NCBI GenBank assembly: GCA_905182985.1
Contig: CAJJDN010000049.1
Span: forward strand, 292,902-356,901
From: Paramecium sonneborni
Lineage: Eukaryota; Ciliophora; Oligohymenophorea; Peniculida; Parameciidae
Length of the DNA: 64,000 nucleotides
Direction of reading: 5' to 3'
Shown here: one piece after another, positions 25,752-40,415 of the stretch
Layout of the letters: every line of letters starts with the position of its first letter
Numbering within the stretch: position 1 is the stretch's first letter
Program-made: the position numbers and the translations under genes
Notes under the pieces: model-generated
What the model was told of the DNA's origin: nothing
Seen by the model: only the letters and a program-made list of their open reading frames with translations
Database searches by the model: none

Positions 25752-26237
25752 TCATAGCTATTATCTTGATTTCAATATAAATCTTGGTAATTAAACATCC
25801 TTCTTTCTATATATCTTTTATTAAGTTAGACCTTTTCTTTCTATGAGACTTATTGTTTAGAGAGATTGCACAATTTAAATTGTTGGTACATTAATTGTTT
25901 AATGTTCTGATACATGACGTAAATACCTTTGAGTTTTTAATTATTATAATAAATATTTCGGTTTGTATTGATTAGGAACAACGATTCTTTCTGATTACTT
26001 TTCCAATGATCTACCTCTATAATCAAAACTTTATAAGTTTGAATTAGATTTTGGACAAATAAGTTTAAGAATTTAAGATCTTGGTTTTTGAACAATGCTT
26101 GTAACAGTATTTTATTGAGGTTTGAACAAAAAACGTTGCATTTCTCTATCATAATCAATTTCTTTTTGAGAATCCTCATTCAAATTCAATAGTGTTTCAA
26201 TTGCATTCTTCTCTCTCTAATTTATTTAATTAAACAT
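25752..26237 (-). CDS. Hypothetical basic protein
   Basis: An intronless 161-residue frame starting MFNQINQREKNAIETLLNLN and ending KSRQQL. It is rich in Gln, Lys, Arg and Val, predicted soluble, and has no known motif. It converges on the CCCH gene with 33 nt between the two stops and starts 39 nt from the stop of the cysteine protease gene, which lies upstream on the same strand. Function not recognised. Confidence 0.6.
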
Positions 26238-26276
26238 ATAATTACTATTTAAAGATTAATTAATTATATATCAAAA

Positions 26277-27212
26277 TCAAATAGCTCTATATGCATAAGA
26301 AGTAATGCCACAAGTATTTCCTGGAGCCAAAGTAATAAATCCTTTCTCACCCCAAGAATTACCCCATGAATTCTTAACAAACCAATTGTCATTGTCATCA
26401 AACCCCACAGCCAAAACAGCATGATTAACAGATCTATTACAATCTTTGAAAATTCCTCCTCCATAAAATTACCAATTAGTAGCATCAACAACTACAACTA
26501 GTGGATATTCTGTTAAATAAGATTTAAAATTAATTGAACTAACACTTTATGCTCCATTAGTTTTATAAGGTCCTTAATCCATTTTACAAATACCTGATTA
26601 TTTTTATATATATGGGTAAACTTTAGCATCATTCAATCCATGATTAGCAATATATTTTAAAGCTAAATTCTAATATCCTCCATTGCACCCAAAAGACTGT
26701 GTATCACAATCAATTAATTATTATTCAGATAATACTACTGTAGTTTTATTTTTAACATAAAACCAAGCCTCTGCAGCTCCTACAGCACCAAATGCCCAAC
26801 ATCCAGCACATTATCCTTAATCTTTCACTTATGTAATCTTTCTCCAATCAACTGAATTTATTGTTTTACTATTATTATCTATTGAATTTATTTCATCAAT
26901 TATTTAATCTTCTTTATAATTCTATTCTAAATTATAATGACTTAAATAAAGCATTTAAAACTCCTCCATTGATAAATCACTAAATTGATTCATTCTCATT
27001 TTATAAGTTTTTTTATCATCAGAATTATGTTTATTAACTTTATTTCGATTTATTTAAAAATTAAAGAATCGGAAAACTTCTTGCTGTCCAGTATATTATT
27101 TACCATATTCTTATTTCCAAATTTAAAATTCACTATAGCTATCATTATCTTCTTTATTCAAATATGTATATACACTTAACAATCCTATGAGTAACAACAC
27201 TGCTAATTTCAT
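26277..27212 (-). CDS. Papain-family cysteine protease (cathepsin L-like)
   Basis: An intronless preproenzyme of 311 residues. A signal peptide (MKLAVLLLIGLLSVYTY) is followed by an I29-type inhibitory propeptide with the YKMRMNQFSDLSMEEF motif and the mature domain starting near SVDWR. Catalytic residues are present: oxyanion Gln and Cys in QGQCAGCWAFGAVG, His in NHAVLAVGFDDN, Asn in VKNSWGNSWGEKGF. It is a lysosomal or phagosomal digestive protease that would act in food vacuoles. Six or more cysteines for disulfides are visible (for example CDTQSFGCNGG). A clean, apparently active member of a family that is large in ciliates. Confidence 0.95.
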
Positions 27213-27346
27213 TGAATTTTATTTTATTTCGATTTCATAAATTGTTTATTAATTCAATCCTAATGACATAATTTAACGCTTTCCCATGACGTAATACTAT
27301 CAATAATAAATCATTATAAATAATAATAATAAATAATATTTAATCA

Positions 27347-29972
<2,626 letters not shown>

Positions 29973-30644
29973 TTATAATTTAATATATATTTTAATATAA
30001 TAATCATAAATTTTTTGTATTAATTTGAGCAATACCTTAAATAATATGATTGGTGCTTTAAATTAATTATTTATTGAGTGCTGATTTAAACTTGATCTAA
30101 TGAAATTGAATCTCGATAAATTATTTAAATATATCAACAGATTTTCAATTGATAACAAAGTCTATTTATTAGAAAATAAAATAGTGTATTTTTAGAATTA
30201 AATACCTGATATTAGTTGATGATGAAAATAAGATTGTGGCTTTTCTAATTTAATTGGGATTTGCATTTCTAGATTTTTAAGATAAAAATCATGCAATAAA
30301 TAATGTTTATTTGAATACATATAAAAGCAAATTATTTGTTGTTGGCTTTTAAAATAAACTATAAAGTTGAGGCATGTAAAATGCATGATCTTAAATCTTG
30401 CAGAAACAATCAACTATTATGTTTTTAAAACATTGATTTGAATATCAACAACAGATATGAAAATTTCAAATCTGTTATTTATTAAAATTAAGATTAAACT
30501 CTAAACAATATTTAAAAGAAAATATTAATAAAAGTAATTTGAATCTATTATAAAGTTATTGTTTAATTAATCATTCATCTTTTTTTCTTTATTTGTTCAT
30601 TTTTTTTGGAAATCTCAAATACATTTTTAATTAAATAATCTAAA
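29973..30644. other. AT-rich intergenic region
   Basis: About 670 nt upstream of both the PKG and RER1 genes, which are transcribed away from each other. A minus-strand frame stays open into the PKG start, but its sequence looks like random AT-rich translation and the myristoylation-type start at 29972 is preferred. The promoters of both genes must lie here. Confidence 0.55.
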
Positions 30645-31215
30645 ATGAATTCTGACGTTGATCCTGTTTACACTAGATTGTATCACAAATACTCAATGAA
30701 GTACAGAAGGATCATAGATAAGTAATATTCTATTCTTTAATTTATAGATGGATTATGCATCCAGGAAAAAGATGGACATTTTGTGCTATTTTACTCTTTT
30801 TCTATTTTAGCAGACTTATTGAAACACAAAGTTATTTTGTTGTATCCTATATGCTCGGAATCCAAATTATTTAATCTTTGTTGAGATACTTTACACCATT
30901 AGGACTTCCTGATATTGAAGATGAAGATGAAGATATCAATAGTAATACTTTCATATATCTAATTAAGTTTAACTTCCATAGCATAACGATGACAGACCTC
31001 TTATTAGATCTATGCCAGAAATATAATTGTGGGAATAAATTATCTTTGCTCTATTCCTTTCAAATTTTGCAACATACTTTTAAATATTTGATCTTCCTGT
31101 CTATTGGCCATTTTTGTTTAGCTATTTCATTTTAGTTATGATCATTACATTTAAAAAATATCTGAAGCACATGCAAAAATATGGATATAGTTGGGGAGAT
31201 TTCTCTAAGAGATGA
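30645..31215 (+). CDS. RER1: RER1 (Golgi-to-ER retrieval receptor), copy before N
   Basis: About 172 residues after two 26-nt introns. Family marks: a DKW start of the membrane part, HPGKRWTFCAILLFFYF, an acidic cluster (DIEDEDED), LPQHNDDRPLIRSMPEIQLW, and a final pair of membrane segments with FDLPVYWPFLFSYF followed by a basic tail KYLKHMQKYGY. RER1 is a four-pass membrane protein that retrieves ER membrane proteins from the Golgi. The second intron (30942-30967) must use an AAG acceptor for the LP...RPLIR block to be in frame. A TAG further on would remove this conserved block. The same gene recurs at 31780-32350 in the artefact copy. Confidence 0.9.
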
Positions 31216-31266
31216 TTGTAATTAATTTTATAAACGCAAATCACAAATAACATTCATAAACTACAT

Positions 31267-31688
31267 TCACTTATTTTTCATGCTGTTTTTTAGAAAATCT
31301 TTCAATCTATCTTGCAATCCTGAATCTTCATTAAAATGTTCTAAATGATTCAATAATTATCTGCACAGTTCATTAAGAGATAAAAATTCTATTCTATAAT
31401 CAACTTAATTTTTAATTCTGAATAATTGCTGCCTTTAAATATTTACTTTCTATTTATGATATTCATCCCTTCTTTTTTAATCATTTTCAATTAAGATTAA
31501 TCGATCGTAATATTTTATCCAAAGTGCAAATAATATTCTTGAAAGTTCGATATTGTTCTTATCTACATGTTTAAAGGTGTCACTAATTAATTTATTTAAT
31601 TCAAATTGAGGTATACAATTGTTTTTAATAAAAGAAGTATTTACTTTCGTAGCAAAACTAATATCGGTCTCTTAATTATCAAATAATT
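31267..31688 (-). pseudogene. Duplicate 3' end of the protein kinase gene (artefact copy)
   Basis: The C-terminal coding part of the kinase gene at 32402-33679, truncated by the N at 31689. It is the same sequence as 32402-32823. It should be ignored as a gene; it exists because the contig overlap was left in place twice. Confidence 0.85.
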
Positions 31689-31689
31689 N

Positions 31690-32823
31690 GTTATTGTTTA
31701 ATTAATCATTCATCTTTTTTTCTTTATTTGTTCATTTTTTTTGGAAATCTCAAATACATTTTTAATTAAATAATCTAAAATGAATTCTGACGTTGATCCT
31801 GTTTACACTAGATTGTATCACAAATACTCAATGAAGTACAGAAGGATCATAGATAAGTAATATTCTATTCTTTAATTTATAGATGGATTATGCATCCAGG
31901 AAAAAGATGGACATTTTGTGCTATTTTACTCTTTTTCTATTTTAGCAGACTTATTGAAACACAAAGTTATTTTGTTGTATCCTATATGCTCGGAATCCAA
32001 ATTATTTAATCTTTGTTGAGATACTTTACACCATTAGGACTTCCTGATATTGAAGATGAAGATGAAGATATCAATAGTAATACTTTCATATATCTAATTA
32101 AGTTTAACTTCCATAGCATAACGATGACAGACCTCTTATTAGATCTATGCCAGAAATATAATTGTGGGAATAAATTATCTTTGCTCTATTCCTTTCAAAT
32201 TTTGCAACATACTTTTAAATATTTGATCTTCCTGTCTATTGGCCATTTTTGTTTAGCTATTTCATTTTAGTTATGATCATTACATTTAAAAAATATCTGA
32301 AGCACATGCAAAAATATGGATATAGTTGGGGAGATTTCTCTAAGAGATGATTGTAATTAATTTTATAAACGCAAATCACAAATAACATTCATAAACTACA
32401 TTCACTTATTTTTCATGCTGTTTTTTAGAAAATCTTTCAATCTATCTTGCAATCCTGAATCTTCATTAAAATGTTCTAAATGATTCAATAATTATCTGCA
32501 CAGTTCATTAAGAGATAAAAATTCTATTCTATAATCAACTTAATTTTTAATTCTGAATAATTGCTGCCTTTAAATATTTACTTTCTATTTATGATATTCA
32601 TCCCTTCTTTTTTAATCATTTTCAATTAAGATTAATCGATCGTAATATTTTATCCAAAGTGCAAATAATATTCTTGAAAGTTCGATATTGTTCTTATCTA
32701 CATGTTTAAAGGTGTCACTAATTAATTTATTTAATTCAAATTGAGGTATACAATTGTTTTTAATAAAAGAAGTATTTACTTTCGTAGCAAAACTAATATC
32801 GGTCTCTTAATTATCAAATAATT
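31690..32823. repeat. Second copy of duplicated 1134-bp block after N
   Basis: Second of the two copies flanking N 31689; see the first copy at 30555-31688. This copy continues without a break into the full kinase gene, so it is the one joined to the correct downstream sequence. Confidence 0.9.
31780..32350 (+). CDS. RER1: RER1, second (probably artefactual) copy
   Basis: Same coding sequence as 30645-31215, shifted by 1135 nt, with the same two introns (second intron at 32077-32102). Since Paramecium paralogues differ at synonymous and intronic sites, a perfect copy including introns and flanks next to an N is most simply an assembly duplicate. The genome should carry a single gene here. 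Confidence 0.85.
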
Positions 32824-33679
32824 AAGCTAAACTGTGTAAAGAGATTGAAGTATTATTATCTCTTTTTATATTTAAGAAAATTTCTGGCTTTTAAACAAAA
32901 GCAGGATGTCTAAAAAGCGTGTTCCAACCTATTCTTTAATTTGGATCATCATCCACCATACTTTTTACTAATTCAGAAAAATTGAAATCTAATTTTTATA
33001 TATTTTCTTTAAATGTAGATCCAGTCAAAAGCCAAAGTAATAATATTCCTAAAGAATAAATATCACATTTATTATCATATAGACAATTTCTAAATATTTC
33101 AGGAGCTTAAAAATTTAAAGTACCTACATATTTGGTGGGATTATCTAAAGAATTTTTACTAAATCCAAAATCACATATTTTATGCTTCCCCTCCAAAATT
33201 AAAATGTTGGAAGGCTTAATATCTCGATGCTAAAATTCTGGTCCAAATAAATAATATAGATACTAATATCCATGAACAATATGTTAAAAGATATTGAGTA
33301 CTTGAGCATAATTAATGTTTGATTTTTCTTCCATTTTTTATTAATAGTATTTCTCGAGGTCACTATCGCATTTTTCCATAACAATAAAGATACTTTCGTC
33401 TTCTTCAAACAAGTCATAATATTGAACAACGTAGGGATTATAATAAGAAAATTTTGCTTATTTTATGAGTTCTTAAGTAAATTCTTTTTCTCTCTCTTAA
33501 TATTTTTTTGATGAATTATTAATTTATTTTATAATGACTTATCGAGCATTATTTTTGAGATCTTAAGCCAAAAAGATAGATTGTTTTTATTATAACTTAT
33601 CAATAAATTTGTAATGAATATTTTTCCAACTCACCTAAGATTAATCAAACTTATACTAAGTTTAAGAGGTTGTCTTCAT
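32402..33679 (-). CDS. Serine/threonine protein kinase, ciliate type
   Basis: An intronless frame of 425 residues. The kinase domain covers about residues 15-265: Lys in QVIIKQINN, hinge IVMEKCDSDLEKYY, catalytic HRDIKPSNILIL, DFG in KICDFGFSK, APE in NFQAPEIF, and the usual D-x-x-S-x-G (DIYSLGILLLWLL). The C-terminal 150 residues are charged helices. All catalytic residues are present, so it is predicted active. It belongs to the large ciliate expansions related to ULK/NEK/CaMK kinases; the exact subfamily cannot be told. The 3' part is repeated before N 31689. Confidence 0.9.
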
Positions 33680-33809
33680 TATATTTATAGAGTGATTAGA
33701 AAATAAAAATAATAATTATTTAACATAATTCTTGAATTGTAATTATAAATAAAAATCTTTTTTATTAATGTTTAATTAAAAAAATATCTAAATAATAATG
33801 ATATAATAA

Positions 33810-34259
<450 letters not shown>

Positions 34260-35026
34260 TTTCAAGTTGATATATTTAATTAATGATTTAATACACAGAT
34301 AATTTGCTTATATATCAAATTTGAATTTAACAAAGCATATTTACAAAACACAATAACAATTTATTTTATTATAAGAATTTATAAGAAATTTTATTAATGC
34401 AAATTTTAATGATATCTATATTTATATAAACTTCTATTCATTACTTTTTACATTACTCATTATTGAAATGTTAACCAGATATTTTAATGAATACATTATT
34501 TATTAAGATTTATTCTTTTTAAAATAAGTTCTATACAGTTTACAATAAATTCTGTTTTCAAATCATGATTTTAATGAAAATCTATATGAAAAATGTTAAT
34601 TTTATATCTTATTTAACATGAAAATACCCCAAATAAACTGTTTATTCCTTTAGTTTTTCATTTCATTCCTTCTAGATTATAATATTATTGAATATAATGG
34701 GAAAAAATGAGCTCAAATGAAAATAAAATTTTAAAGAATTTAGGTTATTTCTTATTTTTATATTTCCAGATAACATTTAGTGTTACAATAATAATCTTTT
34801 CTATCACTAATTCTAGACTATAATTAAGTGGTCATGGTATTCTTTAATAAGAATAGAAATTGTTTTTATTAGGAAATTCTCAGAAATTCGCATAACAACT
34901 AAATCTATATAAAACATGTTTTTCTTAAATATAAGAATATAACTCAATAATATCAATCCTTAATTTATTAAAGTAGAATCCTAATATAATTATTTATCTT
35001 ATTATCTTTTACTAAATTATATCCAT
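34260..35026. other. AT-rich gap with one weak hydrophobic ORF
   Basis: The calmodulin promoter lies just above 34259. A plus-strand frame from 34707 (MSSNENKILKNLGYFLFLY) stays open for about 110 codons and runs into the start of the CBM20 gene. It has a hydrophobic N-terminal segment, then Gln/Leu-rich sequence. The overlap with the next gene on the same strand makes it doubtful. Confidence 0.35.
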
Positions 35027-35675
35027 ATGTCGATTTAAATTTACTTTAAAGTGAGATGTGAAACTTAATTTAAACAACAAGTTTATATTGTTGGTGATTA
35101 ACAACTAATGGGAAAGTGGAATCCATAAAAAGGAATTAAACTTGAAACAAATAGCGATATTTATCCATTATGGATAGGGACTTTACTAGGAGATTTAGAA
35201 CCAAGTAAGGGTCATTAATTATCAAAGACTAATTGATCAAATTCAAAGCAGTAATTGTGGAATGTGAAAAAATAATTTGGGAATCAACTGAAAATAGAGT
35301 AGTATAGGTCTGGTACTAAACATAAACAGTGTTATTTACTTTTGACTCAAGTCCCATAAAAATGATAAAGATTAAATCCTTTTTCGAAGAGGATTAAGAT
35401 TCTGATGTAGAAACCGACTATTTTAGTATAAAATGCTCCTTATATTATTAGGTGGTGCTAGAAGAAGATAATTAAAAGATGTAATAAGCCCTTTGGAATT
35501 CGACTATACTAGCTCAGTATTTAATTGAAAAACTTATTTTTAGGATTCAGAATCAGACAACAGCAATATTTCATCGATCTTTATTGAAAATATTGATGTA
35601 TAGAATAATCTTGACAACTTAGATTATTTTACTTGTTCTCCTTTTGAAAGTTTTCTAAAAAATTTAAATGAATGA
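35027..35675 (+). CDS. CBM20 starch-binding-domain protein
   Basis: About 190 residues after introns of 23, 26 and 27 nt. The N-terminal 100 residues have the CBM20 layout: FKVRCETQFKQQVYIVGD, then LMGKWNPQKGIKL (the conserved LGxWxPxxAxxL-type signature) and later FKAVIVECEKIIWES and ENRVVQVW. The rest is an acidic, Ser-rich tail with no catalytic domain. CBM20 modules bind starch or glycogen; with no enzyme attached the protein may target a partner, as laforin-like or starch-binding adaptors do. The first intron (35205-35227) ends AAG; removal restores the expected frame. Confidence 0.75.
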
Positions 35676-35742
35676 TTATTTTTACTCATAGATCATTATA
35701 TTAAAAATGTAAACAAATTTCTTTTTTTTGCATAATTAATCG

Positions 35743-36123
35743 ATGAAGAAGAATCCATCTTATTTTAAAATAAATATATTTTATAAAGTTAGAGAAGGGC
35801 TAATAAAAAAATATCTATACAATGGTGACAATTCTATTTTAATAGAAAAAGCCCATGATTTAATAAAATTTTACGAAAATAATTTAGTTAGTAAATCAAG
35901 AAAGTAATTGATCAAGTAAATTTTTATCAACAACATTAATTTTACTTCCTTATTTTCTATTTTATGCTGTTTAAGGTATTTTCTATATATTTTATTAAGT
36001 TGGAGGTTACTTAAAGTTGGTATAGGACTAGGAAATCTTTAACTCATTAAGTTAATTAAAGGATTCTACTAAATTTGGAGTATTCTTAGGCTCCTGTATT
36101 TCAACAATATCTGAATTAATTTT
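35743..36123 (+). CDS. Doubtful ORF overlapping the 3' end of the coiled-coil gene
   Basis: A plus-strand frame starting MKKNPSYFKINIFYKVREGL. Its first 50 residues look protein-like. From 35896 on it is antisense to the convincing minus-strand gene and becomes hydrophobic AT-rich translation. It could be the end of a small gene that overlaps convergently or a chance frame. Confidence 0.2.
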
Positions 36124-36858
36124 TTGAAGCATTTATTATTTCATTGAATATGTTGTTGATTTAAAACCTTCACTCTTAAGAGCTTCAAATTACTTTTTTG
36201 TCATTCTTTATCCATCTCCCCAATTTTACATATCTTATTGTTTTATAACTTCTTAATTTTAATCTTGATAAATCAATTTTACTCCTTGATTAGGAGTGAA
36301 TCCATCAAATGGTTTTGTTAATGATGCCTCAAATATTTAAGGTGGATTAGTTTTGGCCTTTGATTAACGAAGTTACTCTTTTTTTACTTTATCATTTTCT
36401 ATAACAGCTTATTAAACTGGTTTCTATGGTTAAAAAACTGTATCAACTTAAGTTATTTTGCTATTGTTAATTTTTAAAATAAGTACTGAATTTCAGGTGC
36501 TCTTTAATTATTTCTTACTTATGTATGATCTTTTGCCAACATAAATGTCCCATCATAATCATATGCAAGTTATAAACCTTTGTGTTTTGGCAATATATCT
36601 TTCACAATTTATTATCTTAATTATTCCGCCTAATTTCATAAGGTTAGATACCTTTTTATTATGATCGAGAATAGCCGCTTGTTATTATTTTAACTTTTAT
36701 TACATTTCTTTTTACTATCTCAGTCTATCTATAATTTAAGAACTTAAAATACCTATTTCTTCTTCAAAAGGATCATCATCATCATTAAAATTTAATCTTA
36801 TTGGTACCTATATATGTATAAATTTATCTACATTGTTTTATTGCCATTTTGTAGACAT
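35896..36858 (-). CDS. Hypothetical Gln/Lys-rich coiled-coil protein
   Basis: About 304 residues after introns of 22 and 26 nt. It starts MSTKWQQNNVDKF, has an acidic patch (NDDDDPFEEEIG), a Gln-rich coiled coil, then KGLQLAYDYDGTFMLAKDHT and a long Pro/Gln/Lys-rich C-terminus ending LLDQLLS. No known domain. Both introns are supported by restored frame. It begins 39 nt from the divergent NAD kinase. Confidence 0.7.
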
Positions 36859-36897
36859 TTAATATCGAATAAATAATTCAGATTAATTATTAATAAA

Positions 36898-38193
36898 ATG
36901 TATAATGTGTAATCAGAAGAATATGATGATGAAGGATAAATAAATGAAAAAACTGTATAATCTTAAAATGAGGAGAGTCATATTAATATTTAATGTACTT
37001 AAATTTGAGATAAATGGAGCATTAGCAGTTTAAAAGGGGATCCATCTCTAGTCAATAAAAAGCTGTAACGTTGAATATAAAGATAAATTTGATTATTAAA
37101 ATGAAAGTTGTGAGATATCTTATTATGAATTCCTAAAACTTGATTAGAGAGTATGATAATTTAGAAATAAATAGAAAACGACATCAGTTTTTAGGTAAAC
37201 TTAAGAATCTGTTTCATATAGTCTAAAAGGTGAGATGAATTCATTAATTTATTATAAATAATTTGATGATGAATGTAAATATATAGTAAAGGAGATTGTT
37301 GATAATTTAATAGAGTTGAATTGCAATATATATTTAGAATAGAGATAATTTGATGAGATAGCAAATATAACTCATTCAAATCGTCTTTATGTTTTTACGA
37401 AAGAATAAATAACTTTAATATCTTTAATAATAGTAGTAGGAGGTGATGGAACTGTATTATATGCATTAAGACAATTTTAAAGTTAAGAACCACCTCCAAT
37501 ATTGGCATTTTAAAAAGGGACGTTAGGTTTTATGTGTGTATTTGACTTAAAAGATAAATACTAAGTGTTATCGAAGTAGATAGAACATTTTAGAACAGCT
37601 GGATAATTTATAGTTGAAAGAAAATTAAGATTGAAAGGTTGTTTAATATAAAGTGGAGGATAGAAATTTGAATATCATGTATTAAATGAATTTGTAATAA
37701 CAAGAGGAGCAAACCCTCATTGCTTATATATTGAGATATATATAAATGATGTACTATTAACACTTGCATCAGGAGATGGAATAATTGTATCTACTCCAAC
37801 AGGTTCAACTGCATATTTTTTATCAGCTGGAGGTCCAATTATATAGAATGAAGTACCATCTATATCAATTGCTCCAATTTGTCCATTATCTTTGTCATTT
37901 AGACCGATTGTTTTACCTACTTGTCTAAATATTACTATAAAATTAGCTAATTAATGTAGAGCTAATGGATTTATATGTGCTGATGGATAAACTACTGTTG
38001 AATTTAACAAAGATATGATATTTCAAATCTTAAAATCAGAAAAATTTGTTAGCAGTATATTATTATATATATATATTTAGTTATCTAAGATAAATCAGAT
38101 ATAGATTATAATGAATGGGTACATAATCTTAGAAAAAAATTAGGATGGAATAAAGTATTTACAGATTAAAAGAAATATAAATCAAATTTGTGA
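36898..38193 (+). CDS. NAD kinase
   Basis: About 404 residues after removing introns of 31, 24 and 26 nt. The key motif IIVVGGDGTVLYALR (GGDGT) is in the first half; then PPILAFQKGTLGFM, EFVITRGANPHCLYIEI, and SGDGIIVSTPTGSTAYFLSAGG, the conserved nucleotide- and phosphate-binding elements. It phosphorylates NAD to NADP using ATP, supplying NADPH for biosynthesis and redox defence. No targeting peptide is obvious, so a cytosolic enzyme is likely. The stop is only 16 nt from the stop of the convergent Aurora gene. Confidence 0.93.
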
Positions 38194-38209
38194 AAGTTAA
38201 TAAATAGTA

Positions 38210-39196
38210 TCAACATAACCATACATGATTTAATACCCAATCAATTGATTTTCTATTCTTTTTATCTGCCAACAATCCTTTCATTAAATCTTTTACATCT
38301 CCTGATAAATGATCTGGAAATTATAATGCAAATCCTTCTTATATTTAAAAAGGAGTCTTACCTGTAGTTAATTCAAAAGTTAAAACTCCTAATGACCATA
38401 AATCTATTGAATTATCATAAGATTATCCATAAACCATTTCTGGAGGTAAATAATCTATTGTTCCACAAAGGGTTTCTCTTTCTTTTTTATCTTAAATTGA
38501 CCATCCAAAATCACTTATTTTTAATACACCATCACACCATAATATATTTTCTGGTTTTAAATCTCTATGAATTATTGATTATTTTTGCATTTATTATATT
38601 GCCAAAGCTACTTGTTTTATCATATTTGATGCTGCAGGTTCTGAATATCGTTTATTATTTTATCTCATCAATGATTAAAATAAAGTTCCTCCATTTGCAT
38701 ATTCCATTACTAAACAATAATTTGTTGTTGTCTCAAAAAATTCAACTAACTGAATTATATTTGGATGTTTTAACATTTATTAAATTGTTACTTCTCTTTA
38801 CAATTAATGATTCATTTAACTTTTCTTTAATTACTATTTATCAATCATTTTAATTGCATATATCTTCTTTGTTGAATTCAGAATACATTTATATACTTTA
38901 CCAAATTTCCCAGATCCAATCTATTCTTGTATTGTAAAATACTCTAATCTATTCTTAGGTACACTTGAACTAGCTTTTTTAGTTTAATTGTTTTAATTTG
39001 CCATTTTTTAACAACTATTTTATGTTTTAATACGCTTTTATAATTGACTATTTGGAATAGGACTGCTTGCTTTTTTTATAGGTTTATTATTGCAATTCTA
39101 AGTAATCTATTTAAGTATGTCTGCAAATTAATTTTAATTTGTTGAGAAATATCGACTAGGACTTCCTGTAACATTAGCAGAATTTTATCGTTTCAT
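38210..39196 (-). CDS. Aurora-type protein kinase
   Basis: An intronless frame of 328 residues. A basic, Ser/Gln-rich N-terminal extension (about 75 residues) is followed by the kinase domain: IGSGKFGKVYKC, IYAIKMIDK, LVMEYANGGTLF, HRDLKPENIL and KISDFGWSIQ, then the Aurora-type activation segment ETLCGTIDYLPPEMV. The FGWS plus LCGTxDYLPPEM combination is specific to Aurora kinases. These control chromosome segregation, basal body duplication or cilia length. Catalytic Lys, HRD and DFG are all intact. The domain ends close to the kinase C-lobe, so there is no C-terminal extension. Confidence 0.92.
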
Positions 39197-39431
39197 TTTA
39201 TTAATAAAATAAATGAAAATTTCCATAAATTTAAATTACAACTAAATATTTTAGATTTATATTGAATTAAATAAATTTGTATTATGTAAATATAGTTATG
39301 TTTTGCAATATAATATTATTTTTATATATTGATTTAATATTGGGTTGAAAATATTAATGAAATAGTAGGATTAATATAAAACTTATAAATGAAATCTTAT
39401 AATAATAAGGATGTAAATGGGATATTAAAAC

Positions 39432-40415
39432 TCAAATAATCAAACTTTAAAGAATGAATCCAAGGATTAAAGATATTAAATAAGCATGACTAGTTTATTA
39501 TGCTCCTGATTCATTTAAAGTAATTTCGAACTCTTAAACATTACTTTTGTGATCTTCCATCACGAGAGAGGAAGAACTAGCAAAACTCCATGTATATTTT
39601 GATCCTTTAGTTAAAATAGCATCCTTTGAATCACCTGTATTTAATTTTCTTTTAATTCTTGCTTTTACTGCACTATCGGTAACACTTGAAGAAACCAATG
39701 TAATATCATTAGTGGCATCTGTTGGAGGTGTAGCATCTTAAGTAGAATACAAATCCAATAATTCTGCTGCTCCATCTATTATATTAATAGCAAACATATC
39801 TACTCCTTTCATCTAAAATTAATTAAATTATAAATACCCCTTTACCAAATCCTATTCCAACCCATGCTTTCTTATTTAGGATTACACACATCTCTATTGT
39901 GTCATCAGTGTTGAATTTCCACTTCAATACCAAAGATGAGCCAACAGTCATTGAGGCTGTCATATCACTATCAGAGTAAACTACTGTATTTTATTATGTT
40001 ATTCTTTTTTATGGTTGATAAGATCTAGATTCTTCTTCTTAAGGTTTATTATTCCAAACATAAGGAATGTAACCGTTCTCTATTCTTTCAAAAGTTATTG
40101 TTTGTTCATTTATGCATTCTACATTTCCAGTTTATTAATATTAGTTCACCTTAGGATGACTTCTTGGTCCTTTTGAAACCATGTCTTCACATGTACATTC
40201 CTTCAATCTACAGAATATATAATCTCTAACTTCCTACATTAGTATTCAATATTTCATACTTATTATCCTTAAAAACCTATAACAACTAATTATTCTGTTG
40301 ATGTTATCAGGTACTTTTCAACTTAATTCTCTTTAGAAACATTTAATTATGTTTATGCAGAAGCATATACTAAAATTAAGCTTAGAGTTAAAATCTTGTT
40401 TGTTATTTAAGTCAT
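39432..40415 (-). CDS. DOMON-domain membrane protein
   Basis: About 310 residues after introns of 26 and 25 nt. Signal peptide (ILTLSLILVYASAQ), a Cys-containing ectodomain, a DOMON domain at about 150-270 (VLKWKFNTDDTIEMCV, AWVGIGFGKG and RKLNTGDSKDAILTKG), and a single C-terminal hydrophobic helix (AYLISLILGFILQSLII) that may be a membrane anchor or GPI-type signal. DOMON domains bind heme or sugars. It lacks the b561 part of the fusion at 14133-16837 but shares the NTGDxKDxIL block, so it is a likely accessory redox or surface protein. Confidence 0.8.

Larger units (their letters stand above)
30555..31688. repeat. First copy of duplicated 1134-bp block before N at 31689
   Basis: By direct reading this 1134-bp block reappears right after the single N at 31689 (31690-32823). 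The offset is exactly 1135 and the ORFs inside are the same. It holds RER1 and the 3' part of the following kinase gene. The best explanation is a scaffold join where the overlap of two contigs was not merged. Confidence 0.9.

Noticed and set aside
30645..32350. Recent tandem duplication of RER1 as a biological event
   Set aside because: Identity includes introns, intergenic sequence and part of an unrelated kinase gene, and the copies abut a single N; an assembly artefact is far simpler.
38392..38853. Plus-strand 153-residue ORF
   Set aside because: Antisense of the Aurora kinase domain; the hydrophobic composition is what reverse-complemented AT-rich coding DNA gives.
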